9,558 nt of DNA from an archaeon (GTDB lineage: Archaea; Nanobdellota; Nanobdellia; SCGC-AAA011-G17; GW2011-AR17), in contig JAHFJF010000028.1 in assembly GCA_023245975.1 (NCBI GenBank), positions 1 through 9,558 of the forward strand, written 5' to 3'. The notes under the pieces are model-generated. The model was not told where the DNA came from, did no database searches, and saw only the letters and a program-made list of their open reading frames with translations. The position numbers and the translations under genes are program-made. Shown one piece after another: positions 1 through 6,022 of the stretch. Position 1 is the first letter of the stretch, and each line of letters starts with the position of its first letter.

Positions 1-1425
1 CAAATCTCTTTGGTGCCATAATCTTTCTATGATTAGCGGCATGATTCCTTCTTCATTCCTAAAACAAGCCCCATTTGCCGCCTTTACAAGATTCTTCCCT
101 TTGCCATTAGATACATAAGAAGTTGGGTCGATGTTGAAAGTACGGATTATTGATGGATACAGGGACTTGAAATCCAAGACTATAAGGTTCTTGTAAATCC
201 CAGGCACAGATTCCATGACATAGCCGCCCTTTATTCTTTCAGTCTTTTCCTGGAAAGAGCCAGATGGCAATACGAGCCCTCTCTTTCTTGCTTCTCTGAT
301 ATAAAGTGAATCCAAGGATGCAATCGAAGCTGAAACCCTGTCCAAAGGCATTCCTGTAAGCAATGACCTTAAGATTGTCAGCTCTAGAACTTTTGATTTC
401 TTTATTATGTCAATTACCAGGACAGAGTCTTTCAGGCAATATTCAGCAAGGCGCTTCTTGTTTTTTTTGTATAATTCTTCTATTTCTGCCCTTTTGTCTT
501 TGAACTGTATTAATTTATTCTCTCCCAGGAATTTTTTTGCAGCAGTTTCCAATTTATAATCATCTAATTTTATGAATGAGGACGACATCATCTCCATTGC
601 ATCTATTACAACCCTCCCGGGTACATTTGCAGTTGAAGTTTCAAAGAATCCTTTCTCCAATCTAATCTTGCACTCTTCATTATTTCTTCCAATGACAAAA
701 GGCAGCCCATAATGCTTGAATCTTTTTTGGATTACATTCAAATCGAAATCAATTACATTCCATCCAGTTATTATGTCTGGGTCGTTTTTAACAACTTCAT
801 TTTGGAAAGCCAATAGAAGCTGCTGCTCTGAATCGAAGCATTCAGAATTTTGGATTTTTTCTTTTGAATTCAGCAATACCTTGAATATTTCTTTATTCAC
901 TCCACTTGTAATAAATGAAATGGCATAAATAATTGAAGCGTCGCTGTTTGTTTCTATGTCAAAGGAAAATAACTTCAATTCCGGCTTCCATTCACAAGGT
1001 TTTATCCCTGGATTATTGTATATTCTGTCAATAAATTCTGATGATTCGTATTCTCCTTCAATTTCTATAGAGCCTTTTATGTCCTTGTCGAAAAGTATCC
1101 TATAAGCGAACCTGATATCAGCTTCATAGCATTTTATCCCATTTTTCTCAAAATTTTTTCTCAAATCAGGAACTTCTTTTGGACTTTCTAAAATTATTTT
1201 AGAGACTTTCTTCCCTGAGAAATCTTTCAGTTTAGTCTGCTCTATTTCGAATTTAACTTCATTTAGGCCTTTAGCTGCTTTCTCATCCGCCTTTTTTATG
1301 AAGAAATATGGCTTTGTATCTATAGCTGCTAGGAAGCTTTGCCCATTTTCTAGTCTCCCAAATAGGCAAACAATCGGCTTTTGGTCGATTATCCTGTAAG
1401 TCTGCTGTAGGATGAAACCCTTCAT
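1..1425 (-). CDS. polB: Family B DNA polymerase, Pol II-like (N-terminal 475 codons, 3' end outside window)
   Basis: Template-directed DNA synthesis with 3'-5' proofreading. The frame is open from the window edge to ATG at 1425 and starts MKGFILQQTYRI. The exonuclease domain has Exo I FDIET (D156, E158), Exo II GWNVIDFD (D228) and Exo III YCLKD (Y329, D333), so proofreading should be intact. The linker motif GGYVMESVPG begins at residue 400 and polymerase motif A is LDFKSLYPSIIRTFNIDP with D418. The reading frame leaves the window at IERLWHQRDL, so motif C and the thumb (about 300 residues by comparison with E. coli Pol II, 783 aa) are not seen. From memory, E. coli Pol II has GWNVVQFDL, GGYVMDSRPG and LDYKSLYPSIIRTFLIDP, and its N-terminus contains GFIL; these match better than Pyrococcus PolB does. 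Membership of family B is certain; the Pol II subgroup is a strong inference from motifs. Divergently transcribed from the pentapeptide gene. Confidence 0.95.
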   Translation of the reverse strand, partial: MKGFILQQTYRIIDQKPIVCLFGRLENGQSFLAAIDTKPYFFIKKADEKAAKGLNEVKFEIEQTKLKDFSGKKVSKIILESPKEVPDLRKNFEKNGIKCYEADIRFAYRILFDKDIKGSIEIEGEYESSEFIDRIYNNPGIKPCEWKPELKLFSFDIETNSDASIIYAISFITSGVNKEIFKVLLNSKEKIQNSECFDSEQQLLLAFQNEVVKNDPDIITGWNVIDFDLNVIQKRFKHYGLPFVIGRNNEECKIRLEKGFFETSTANVPGRVVIDAMEMMSSSFIKLDDYKLETAAKKFLGENKLIQFKDKRAEIEELYKKNKKRLAEYCLKDSVLVIDIIKKSKVLELTILRSLLTGMPLDRVSASIASLDSLYIREARKRGLVLPSGSFQEKTERIKGGYVMESVPGIYKNLIVLDFKSLYPSIIRTFNIDPTSYVSNGKGKNLVKAANGACFRNEEGIMPLIIERLWHQRDL

Positions 1426-1448
1426 TTAACTATCAAACCGTGATAAAG

Positions 1449-1462
1449 CTTATAAATATTTA
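1449..1462. promoter_or_regulatory. Shared TATA-like element of a divergent promoter
   Basis: The 53-bp gap between the polymerase ATG (1425) and the ATG at 1479 holds one AT-rich core, CTTATAAATATTTA, that is TATA-like on both strands. Its centre lies about 25 nt from the plus-strand ATG and about 29 nt from the minus-strand ATG. That is where archaeal TBP would have to bind to start transcription at or next to each start codon. Neither start has a well-spaced Shine-Dalgarno site: GGGGA sits only 1-2 nt before the plus-strand ATG. I infer leaderless, bidirectional transcription. Confidence 0.55.
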
Positions 1463-1478
1463 GCCGATTATCGGGGAT

Positions 1479-1820
1479 ATGCAAACCCTGAAAAAGCTTT
1501 CAGCCCAGGGATTGAAAGCAGAAGCAAAGATTTCAAGAAATTTTCAATATGTTTGGCTAGAGAATGTCAGTGAAAAAGAGCTGAAAGGATTACAACTTCT
1601 CAATGGAACATCATTCAAGGGCTCTTACTTTAAGAATATAAATTTTACAGGTTGTGCATTGCGCGAAGCAGATTTCTCTAATTGCCATTTTGAGCAGGTA
1701 TTAATGAACAATACTGATGCTTCTGGAGCCTTATTTGAGAAGTCAAAAATAAGAAGATGTGTCTTTAAGGAAAGTATGCTCATTAATTCAGTATTCTCAG
1801 AAATGAATATAGGGACATAG
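1479..1820 (+). CDS. N-terminal fragment of the pentapeptide-repeat protein (113 aa)
   Basis: This is what is made if TAG at 1818-1820 ends translation: a 43-residue leader and 14 quintets (residues 44-113). The ATG at 1479 is about 25 nt past the TATA-like core and is the first ATG after it, which supports this start. A beta-helix cut at this point would have an open hydrophobic end and lose its C-terminal cap, so a stable working product is doubtful. Confidence 0.5.
   Translation: MQTLKKLSAQGLKAEAKISRNFQYVWLENVSEKELKGLQLLNGTSFKGSYFKNINFTGCALREADFSNCHFEQVLMNNTDASGALFEKSKIRRCVFKESMLINSVFSEMNIGT
1818..1820 (+). other. In-frame amber codon inside the pentapeptide helix
   Basis: The context is GGG ACA TAG AAG GTA. 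The codon falls on the first position of a quintet ([TAG]-K-V-Y-R), a position filled by S, A, C or T in most other quintets of this protein. A single change from TCG (Ser) would restore a typical residue. Two conserved genes nearby, the methionine aminopeptidase and the dCTP deaminase-like gene, end with TAG at plausible family lengths, so TAG does act as a stop here. Confidence 0.85.
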
Positions 1821-1943
1821 AAGGTATACAGGAACCTTTCTTTAAGGAGCAATTTCACTGGTTCATTATTCAATGATTCAAATCTTGAAGAATTTATATT
1901 CAGGGAATCCAATCTTTCAGAATCAGTATTTAAGAATGCCAGC

Positions 1944-2342
1944 ATGCGGATGTCTGGTCTTTATGAATGCCAAATACAAAATGCCGATTTTACAGGTGCG
2001 CTATATGTTACAATGCAGATGCTCAAGGAAATAGACATCACTCCCATGAGAAATGATAAGTATATTGGTGGGATAAGCCAAAGAAATTCAACACTGCTGC
2101 TCAATTTGGCATTGACTAACAGCGAATTTGATAATCTAAAACTGCAAGGTAACATACCTATTAGGGATGATGTAATTTTTAAGTATTGGGTGGAACGTGC
2201 TATTGTAAGGTACAGGCCTAATTTGCCTTTGGTTCAAAGAATGCCGGCAAGATATCTTCCAAGTGAACGCAAATTAATGAAGATGGTCTTAGGTCAGGAT
2301 CTTAAAGTTAAAGGTTTGGATACTTTGGAAGCGTTGGGCTGA
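1944..2342 (+). CDS. C-terminal fragment of the pentapeptide-repeat protein (132 aa if started at internal ATG)
   Basis: The first ATG after the amber codon is at 1944, in the same frame, but 1821-1943 (K-V-Y-R, then NLSLR, SNFTG, SLFND and so on) is equally good pentapeptide coding sequence. An independent start here would cut into the helix, and I see no promoter or ribosome site for it. The fragment holds the last five or so quintets and a C-terminal region containing VERAIVRYRPNLPLVQRMPA, which may cap the helix. More likely the 3' part of one broken gene than a separate gene. Confidence 0.4.
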   Translation: MRMSGLYECQIQNADFTGALYVTMQMLKEIDITPMRNDKYIGGISQRNSTLLLNLALTNSEFDNLKLQGNIPIRDDVIFKYWVERAIVRYRPNLPLVQRMPARYLPSERKLMKMVLGQDLKVKGLDTLEALG

Positions 2343-2350
2343 TTCTTTTT
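2343..2350 (+). terminator. Possible oligo-T terminator after the pentapeptide gene
   Basis: The bases TTCTTTTT follow the TGA stop directly. Archaeal RNA polymerase often terminates at T-rich runs without a hairpin, and the next promoter begins just downstream. The run is short, so support is weak. Confidence 0.3.
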
Positions 2351-2354
2351 AATC

Positions 2355-2378
2355 AATATAACCATAACACTTATAAGA
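2355..2378 (+). promoter_or_regulatory. Promoter of the map-nifS-dcd operon (two TATA-like boxes)
   Basis: CTTATAAGA at 2370-2378 is centred about 26 nt before the ATG at 2400 and would give a leaderless mRNA. CAATATAAC at 2355-2363 would start transcription near 2382-2385 and give a leader of about 15-18 nt carrying AGGA (2388-2391), 8 nt before the ATG. Either could be the main promoter. No other promoter-like sequence is seen before the next two genes, which follow with gaps of 3 and 1 nt. Confidence 0.5.
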
Positions 2379-2399
2379 AATGGAAGCAGGAAAGCCATA

Positions 2400-3287
2400 A
2401 TGGAAGAAGATTATTCAGACTGGCTCAAGGCCGGAAATATTGCTGGTGAAGCAAGGGATTATGGGAAAAAAATATCCAAGCCCGGTACTCCATTGTTAGA
2501 GATAGCTGAAAAAATAGAGTCAAGGATTGCGGAACTAGGCGGCAAGACAGCATTTCCAGTTAATTTGTCATTGAACCATATAGCTGCGCATTATACTCCC
2601 ACATTAAATGACCAGACATTATACAATGAAGGGGATATTTTGAAGATAGATGTTGGCGCTTCTTACAATGGTGCCGTCGGGGATACGGCATTAACAATTG
2701 GCAATGATAAGGAATTAATAAACGCATCAAAGGATGCATTGGCAGAAGCCATAAAGCTCTGCGTTCCAGGCACAGAATTGAGGATGATTGGAAAAGTAAT
2801 AAGGGAAACTATCAATTCTTACAATTTGCAATCAATAACAAACCTTTCAGGTCATGGCATTGCAAGATATATTGTCCACCACGGAATAAGCATCCCCAAT
2901 TATGATAATGGAGACAAGACAAAATTAACAAATGGCCAGACTATTGCGATTGAGCCTTTTGCTACGAATGGTGAAGGCCAGGTCACTGAAGGCGGAGTTT
3001 CAAACATCTACAGGCTCATCTCAAAAAGGCCAACTAGAAATCCTATAGGAAGGAAAGTGATAGATTTTGTCAATAAGGAATACAAGACATTGCCTTTTGC
3101 AAAAAGATGGGTGGAAAAGGCTATTCCTGGAAGTGCAATAGCATTCCCAACTTTAGTGAGAGAAGGAATTTTACATAGCTATGGCCAATTGCCTGAGAGG
3201 TCAAAAGGTTTGGTCTCCCAGCATGAGCATTCAATTCTCGTAAGGGAAAAGCCTGTAATAATGACATTAGGGGAAAATTCTGATTAG
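2400..3287 (+). CDS. map: Methionine aminopeptidase, type II (archaeal)
   Basis: Cytosolic metalloenzyme that removes the initiator methionine from new proteins. At 295 aa it has the archaeal type II length. All five dinuclear-metal ligands are visible: D84 (KIDVG), D95 (VGDTA), H152 (NLSGHG), E185 (AIEPFAT) and E276 (QHEHS). Other family marks are NLSLNHIAAHYTP (H64), HHGISIPN and LPFAKRW. The helical insertion that defines type II enzymes lies between H152 and E276. The start at 2400 gives MEEDYSDWLKAGNIAGEARD, which fits the usual short N-terminus. It is first in an operon with a cysteine desulfurase and a dCTP deaminase-like gene. It ends in TAG; the TAG is followed by AAC and then the ATG of the next gene in the same frame. 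Identification is firm. Confidence 0.97.
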   Translation: MEEDYSDWLKAGNIAGEARDYGKKISKPGTPLLEIAEKIESRIAELGGKTAFPVNLSLNHIAAHYTPTLNDQTLYNEGDILKIDVGASYNGAVGDTALTIGNDKELINASKDALAEAIKLCVPGTELRMIGKVIRETINSYNLQSITNLSGHGIARYIVHHGISIPNYDNGDKTKLTNGQTIAIEPFATNGEGQVTEGGVSNIYRLISKRPTRNPIGRKVIDFVNKEYKTLPFAKRWVEKAIPGSAIAFPTLVREGILHSYGQLPERSKGLVSQHEHSILVREKPVIMTLGENSD

Positions 3288-3290
3288 AAC

Positions 3291-4394
3291 ATGGAAGCCT
3301 ACCTAGACAATGCAGCAACTACAAAGCCAGATAATAAGGCAATAAAAGCTGCAGAAAGGGCCATGATGGAATATGGCAATCCTTCTTCCCTGCATGAAAG
3401 GGGATTGAATGCTGCAGATATGCTTGAGGATGCAAGAAAAAAAGTTGCAAATAGTTTAGGTTCAAATTCAGAAGAGATTATTTTCACATCTTCAGGCACG
3501 GAATCGGATAATTTGGCAATTCTTGGTATTGCTTTGAAAAGTAAGAAGCACATAATCACAACTGCCTTTGAGCATCATGCGGTATTAGACACATGCAGCT
3601 GGCTCGGAAATAATGGTTACAAAGTAACATACATAAATCCAAATAAAGAGGGAATAATTAATCCAGATGACATAAAGAAATCAATAACTAAAGATACAAT
3701 CTTCGTTTCTGTAATGCATGTTAACAATGAAATAGGCACGATACAGCCAATAAAAGAGATTTATGAAATCTGCAGAAATAAAGAAGTTATTTTTCACACA
3801 GATGCAGTTCAATCTTACAAAAAAGAAAAATTAAATTCAAGTATGGCAGACCTTATTTCAATAAGTGCGCATAAGGTTCATGGCCTAAAAGGCACAGGTG
3901 CTTTATACATTAAAGAAGGAATAAAATTACAGCCTCTGATGCATGGCGGAATGCAAGAGCAAGGGCTAAGGCCAGGGACAGAAAATCTTCCAGGCATAGC
4001 TGCATTAGGAGAAGCTTCCAGATTGGAAATGCCTGTTGAAAATATAAGAAAATTAAGGGATGCGCTTGCTAAGAATCTGTTAGTAATAAAGGGCAGTAAA
4101 ATAAATGGTTCAATGGAAAAGAGAATTTGCAGCAATTTGAATATGTCTTTCTCTGGAATAGGAGCTGAGAACCTTATGATGCACCTAAGCTCAATGGGGA
4201 TTTCAGTTTCAATGGGCTCTGCATGTGTTGCAAAAGCAATTAAACCATCTCATGCATTAAAATCAATAGGCTTGACAGAAAAGGAAGCCAATGGCTCTAT
4301 CAGGATGGCATTAAGCAAATACACAACAAAAGATGAAATCGATTATGCATCAGATAAAATCAAGCTTGTTGTTGAAAGCTTGAGGAAAGTTTAA
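3291..4394 (+). CDS. nifS: Cysteine desulfurase (NifS/IscS family, PLP-dependent)
   Basis: Removes sulfur from L-cysteine as an enzyme persulfide, giving alanine, and supplies it for Fe-S clusters and tRNA thiolation. Visible marks in the 367 aa: YLDNAATTKP at the N-terminus, SSGTESDNLAI (cofactor-binding region), H95 in FEHHAV, HTDAVQ (D171, Q174), the PLP lysine K195 in SAHKVHGLKGTG, RPGTEN (from residue 227), and the sulfur-carrying C312 in GSACVAKAIKPSHAL. The layout around the active-site Cys is that of group I (IscS/NifS) rather than SufS. The ATG lies 3 nt after the upstream stop with no well-placed ribosome site, suggesting translational coupling. It lies tail-to-tail with a tRNA-thiolation operon that would use the sulfur. 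I cannot tell IscS from NifS roles by sequence; no IscU-like scaffold is in the window. Confidence 0.95.
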   Translation: MEAYLDNAATTKPDNKAIKAAERAMMEYGNPSSLHERGLNAADMLEDARKKVANSLGSNSEEIIFTSSGTESDNLAILGIALKSKKHIITTAFEHHAVLDTCSWLGNNGYKVTYINPNKEGIINPDDIKKSITKDTIFVSVMHVNNEIGTIQPIKEIYEICRNKEVIFHTDAVQSYKKEKLNSSMADLISISAHKVHGLKGTGALYIKEGIKLQPLMHGGMQEQGLRPGTENLPGIAALGEASRLEMPVENIRKLRDALAKNLLVIKGSKINGSMEKRICSNLNMSFSGIGAENLMMHLSSMGISVSMGSACVAKAIKPSHALKSIGLTEKEANGSIRMALSKYTTKDEIDYASDKIKLVVESLRKV

Positions 4395-4395
4395 A

Positions 4396-4893
4396 ATGGC
4401 AGTTTTGGCAAGGGATGAAATTCTAGGAAGAGTGAAGCAGGGCATAATCAAGGTAGAACCTTTTAACAGCAATAATGTTGGTCCAGGCTCTATAGATTTG
4501 ACATTAGGGAATGAATTTAGGGTTTATTCGAAGAAAGGAAAGAAAGTCGAGGTTAACGAAAATACTGAGTACCGCGATTACACTGTTCAAAAGAAAGGCA
4601 AAATAACAATAAGGCCTGGTGAATTTGTTATCGGCATTACTAATGAAAAGATTACGCTGCCTGAGAATGTTTGCGGATTATTATCTGGAAGAAGCAGGTT
4701 TGCTAGACTTGGGATTCTTGTTCATGCAACAGCATCCTTTATCCAGCCAGGAATCTCAAATAGGCAGGTATTGGAAATAAAGAATATCTCTCCAAATAAA
4801 TTGGTCTTGAAGCCTGGCATTCGGATTTGCCAGCTTTCCCTGCTAGAGATGAAAGGCAAGGCGAAATATTCTGGTAAATTTTCTAATCAATAG
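4396..4893 (+). CDS. dcd: dCTP deaminase / dUTPase-superfamily protein
   Basis: Trimeric beta-fold enzyme family that converts dCTP to dUTP (Dcd) or directly to dUMP (bifunctional archaeal type), feeding dTMP synthesis. The 165 aa show PGSIDLTLGN (residues 30-39), GRSRFARLGILVH (98-110; S100 and R104 align with E. coli S111 and R115), A113 (E. coli A124), the catalytic glutamate E127 in VLEIKN (E. coli E138), and a C-terminal AKYSGKF with final Gln like the substrate-closing tail. The Asp that E. coli has at 128 and the M. jannaschii enzyme at 135 is Gln117 here (FIQPG), and the following PGW-type segment reads PGISNRQ. The reaction is therefore less sure than the family. The ATG is 1 nt past the preceding stop; GAGG lies 10 nt upstream. 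The TAG stop directly abuts the opposing stop at 4894. Confidence 0.85.
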   Translation: MAVLARDEILGRVKQGIIKVEPFNSNNVGPGSIDLTLGNEFRVYSKKGKKVEVNENTEYRDYTVQKKGKITIRPGEFVIGITNEKITLPENVCGLLSGRSRFARLGILVHATASFIQPGISNRQVLEIKNISPNKLVLKPGIRICQLSLLEMKGKAKYSGKFSNQ

Positions 4894-5826
4894 TTATGAT
4901 TTTGCCAGTTTTTCTTTTATCTGCGCTACCAATTGGCATCTTTTGCAGATTATTCCAGATGTCGGCTCCTCGCATTTTGGGCAGTGATTAATTTTTCCTG
5001 ATTCTTGTGCATATTTCTCTTTCAATGTTGGCAGGATCTCCATGAATGAAGCGATAATTGCATATTTTGTGCCGGGATGCTTCTGCTCAAATCCATTAAG
5101 CAAATCCCTGACATCATTCCTGTACGACTGGTCGGCATATGGGCATTCTGAATATTTGCCAAGCAATTCTTTCAGGAAAGAATAGGCTGTGACTTCTTTT
5201 TCTGGCATGAAATAAAGCGGTTTTATCCTTCTGATGAACTGCTTGTCTCTTTTTATGCCAGTAATAGGGCCAAGCCTTGCTGTTACTTCCATGTTATTTC
5301 TCATGTAATTCATCAATACAGACTGGGCTTCATCATCAAGGTTATGCCCCGTTGCCAGCTTGGTGGCGCCAAGTTTTCTTGCTGCAATGTTTAGCATTGA
5401 CCTTCTCATTATTCCGCAGACTGTGCAGCCAGAAATGCCGGTTTTTTTAATAATTTCATCCAATGGGGCGCCAAGCTCATCCTTGTAAGAAAATACATTC
5501 AGTTTTATATCATTTTTTTTGCAGAATTCCTCTGCATCAATCCTTGTCTTGTCCCTGTATCCGGAAATTCCTTCATCTATCAATATAGCAAAGACTTCAA
5601 AGTCCTTTTTTCTTAATGAAAGATTATGCAGGATAGATAGTATTGTCAATGAATCCTTGCCGCCGGAGACAGCAATAGCCACTTTATCATTTTTCTCGAC
5701 AAGCTTGTGTTCCCGAATCGTCTTTCCAACCTTTTTTTCAAAATATTTAATGAAACAATTCTTGCAGGGCTGGTTTCCGGATTGCAATGTTATTACAGGG
5801 CTTGTTTTGCATCTTTTGCATGGCAT
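4894..5826 (-). CDS. ttuA: tRNA 2-thiouridine synthase, TtuA/Ncs6 family
   Basis: Adenylates the C2 position of a tRNA uridine and replaces oxygen with sulfur delivered by a ubiquitin-like thiocarboxylate. The 310 aa hold, in order: an N-terminal zinc finger (C3, C6, C21, C24), the PP-loop SGGKDS (54-59), GCTVCG with C134 and C137 and later C228 (ECPYAD), which match the three ligands of the catalytic [4Fe-4S] cluster of Thermus TtuA, the motif GHNLDDEAQ (160-168), and a C-terminal zinc finger (C282, C285, C294, C297). Two targets are known in the family: U54 in the T-loop (TtuA) and wobble U34 (Ncs6/NcsA). The sequence alone does not decide. It starts 2 nt after ttuB; the Gly-Gly codons of ttuB (GGCGGA) sit 5 nt before this ATG and could act as a weak ribosome site. 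Last gene of its operon. Confidence 0.93.
   Translation of the reverse strand: MPCKRCKTSPVITLQSGNQPCKNCFIKYFEKKVGKTIREHKLVEKNDKVAIAVSGGKDSLTILSILHNLSLRKKDFEVFAILIDEGISGYRDKTRIDAEEFCKKNDIKLNVFSYKDELGAPLDEIIKKTGISGCTVCGIMRRSMLNIAARKLGATKLATGHNLDDEAQSVLMNYMRNNMEVTARLGPITGIKRDKQFIRRIKPLYFMPEKEVTAYSFLKELLGKYSECPYADQSYRNDVRDLLNGFEQKHPGTKYAIIASFMEILPTLKEKYAQESGKINHCPKCEEPTSGIICKRCQLVAQIKEKLAKS
4909..4918 (+). terminator. Possible oligo-T terminator of the map-nifS-dcd operon, inside the ttuA 3' end
   Basis: TTTTTCTTTT occurs 15 nt past the dcd stop on the plus strand. There is no intergenic space between the convergent operons, so any plus-strand terminator must lie within ttuA; on the other strand these bases encode the last lysine-rich codons (KEKLAK) of TtuA. 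Composition alone supports this. Confidence 0.3.
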
Positions 5827-5828
5827 TT

Positions 5829-6020
5829 TTATCCGCCTGAAACTACAGAAATAATCTTTATTTCATCTTTCTCATTTAGTTTTTCAGTTTCTGTAACCAG
5901 TGTATTATTTTTTATAACTAATACTGTAGCAGGATTCAAGCTTAGCTTCTTAAGAAGTTCAGAGACATTTGACGCCTTGATTTCTTTGCTTTCGTTTGTC
6001 CTCTCAAGATATACTTTCAT
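5829..6020 (-). CDS. ttuB: TtuB-like ubiquitin-fold sulfur carrier (MoaD/ThiS/Urm1 superfamily)
   Basis: A 63-aa protein ending VVSGG. The terminal Gly-Gly is what an E1-like enzyme adenylates and then converts to a thiocarboxylate that hands sulfur to TtuA/Ncs6. The segment LSLNPATVLVIKNN plus the ending IISVVSGG closely follows Thermus TtuB as I recall it (LGLNPETVVAVRG..., LSAISGG). It resembles ThiS less and MoaD (longer) least. Lysines are frequent, so it could also be conjugated like archaeal SAMPs, but that cannot be seen. The start is ATG at 6020, 2 nt after the ThiI-like stop, with GAGG 10 nt upstream. Position directly before ttuA strongly supports partnership. No E1/UbaA/MoeB-type activating gene is in the window. 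Confidence 0.9.
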   Translation of the reverse strand: MKVYLERTNESKEIKASNVSELLKKLSLNPATVLVIKNNTLVTETEKLNEKDEIKIISVVSGG

Positions 6021-6022
6021 TC

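Larger units (their letters stand above)
1479..2342 (+). pseudogene. Pentapeptide-repeat protein gene interrupted by one in-frame TAG
   Basis: The frame runs for 288 codons from ATG at 1479 to TGA at 2340-2342, broken only by TAG at codon 114. Residues 44 to about 178 read as some 27 consecutive quintets of the A(D/N)Lxx type with F/L/I at the centre, such as ADFSN, SNFTG, SLFND, SNLSE and ADFTG. Such repeats fold into a right-handed quadrilateral beta-helix. Residues 1-43 (MQTLKKLSAQ...) and 179-287 are not pentapeptide; the C-terminal part is basic and probably alpha-helical in places. The quintet register is exact across the TAG, so sequence after it has been kept as coding. I call it a nonsense-mutated gene, though readthrough or a base-call error are possible. 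Function unknown: family members range from gyrase-protecting DNA mimics to scaffolds. There is no sign of the strongly acidic surface of a DNA mimic. Confidence 0.7.

Noticed and set aside
716..928. 70-codon plus-strand open frame inside the polymerase exonuclease region
   Set aside because: The minus strand here encodes Exo II and conserved flanks; the plus frame shows no recognisable features.
1625..1945. 106-codon open frame on the minus strand opposite the pentapeptide gene
   Set aside because: It is the complement of the regular repeat, which avoids stops on the other strand. It has no promoter, and the plus strand has clear repeat-protein logic.
2380..2400. Six-codon mini-ORF (MEAGKP, stop TAA) overlapping the map start as TAATG, as a possible leader peptide
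   Set aside because: The best TATA box would start transcription near or after this ATG, so it may not be in the mRNA; a run this short is expected by chance.
1479..4893. General reassignment of TAG to pyrrolysine
   Set aside because: Methionine aminopeptidase (295 aa) and the dCTP deaminase-like gene end in TAG at lengths plausible for their families, and every other complete gene here uses TAA or TGA. One internal amber is not enough.
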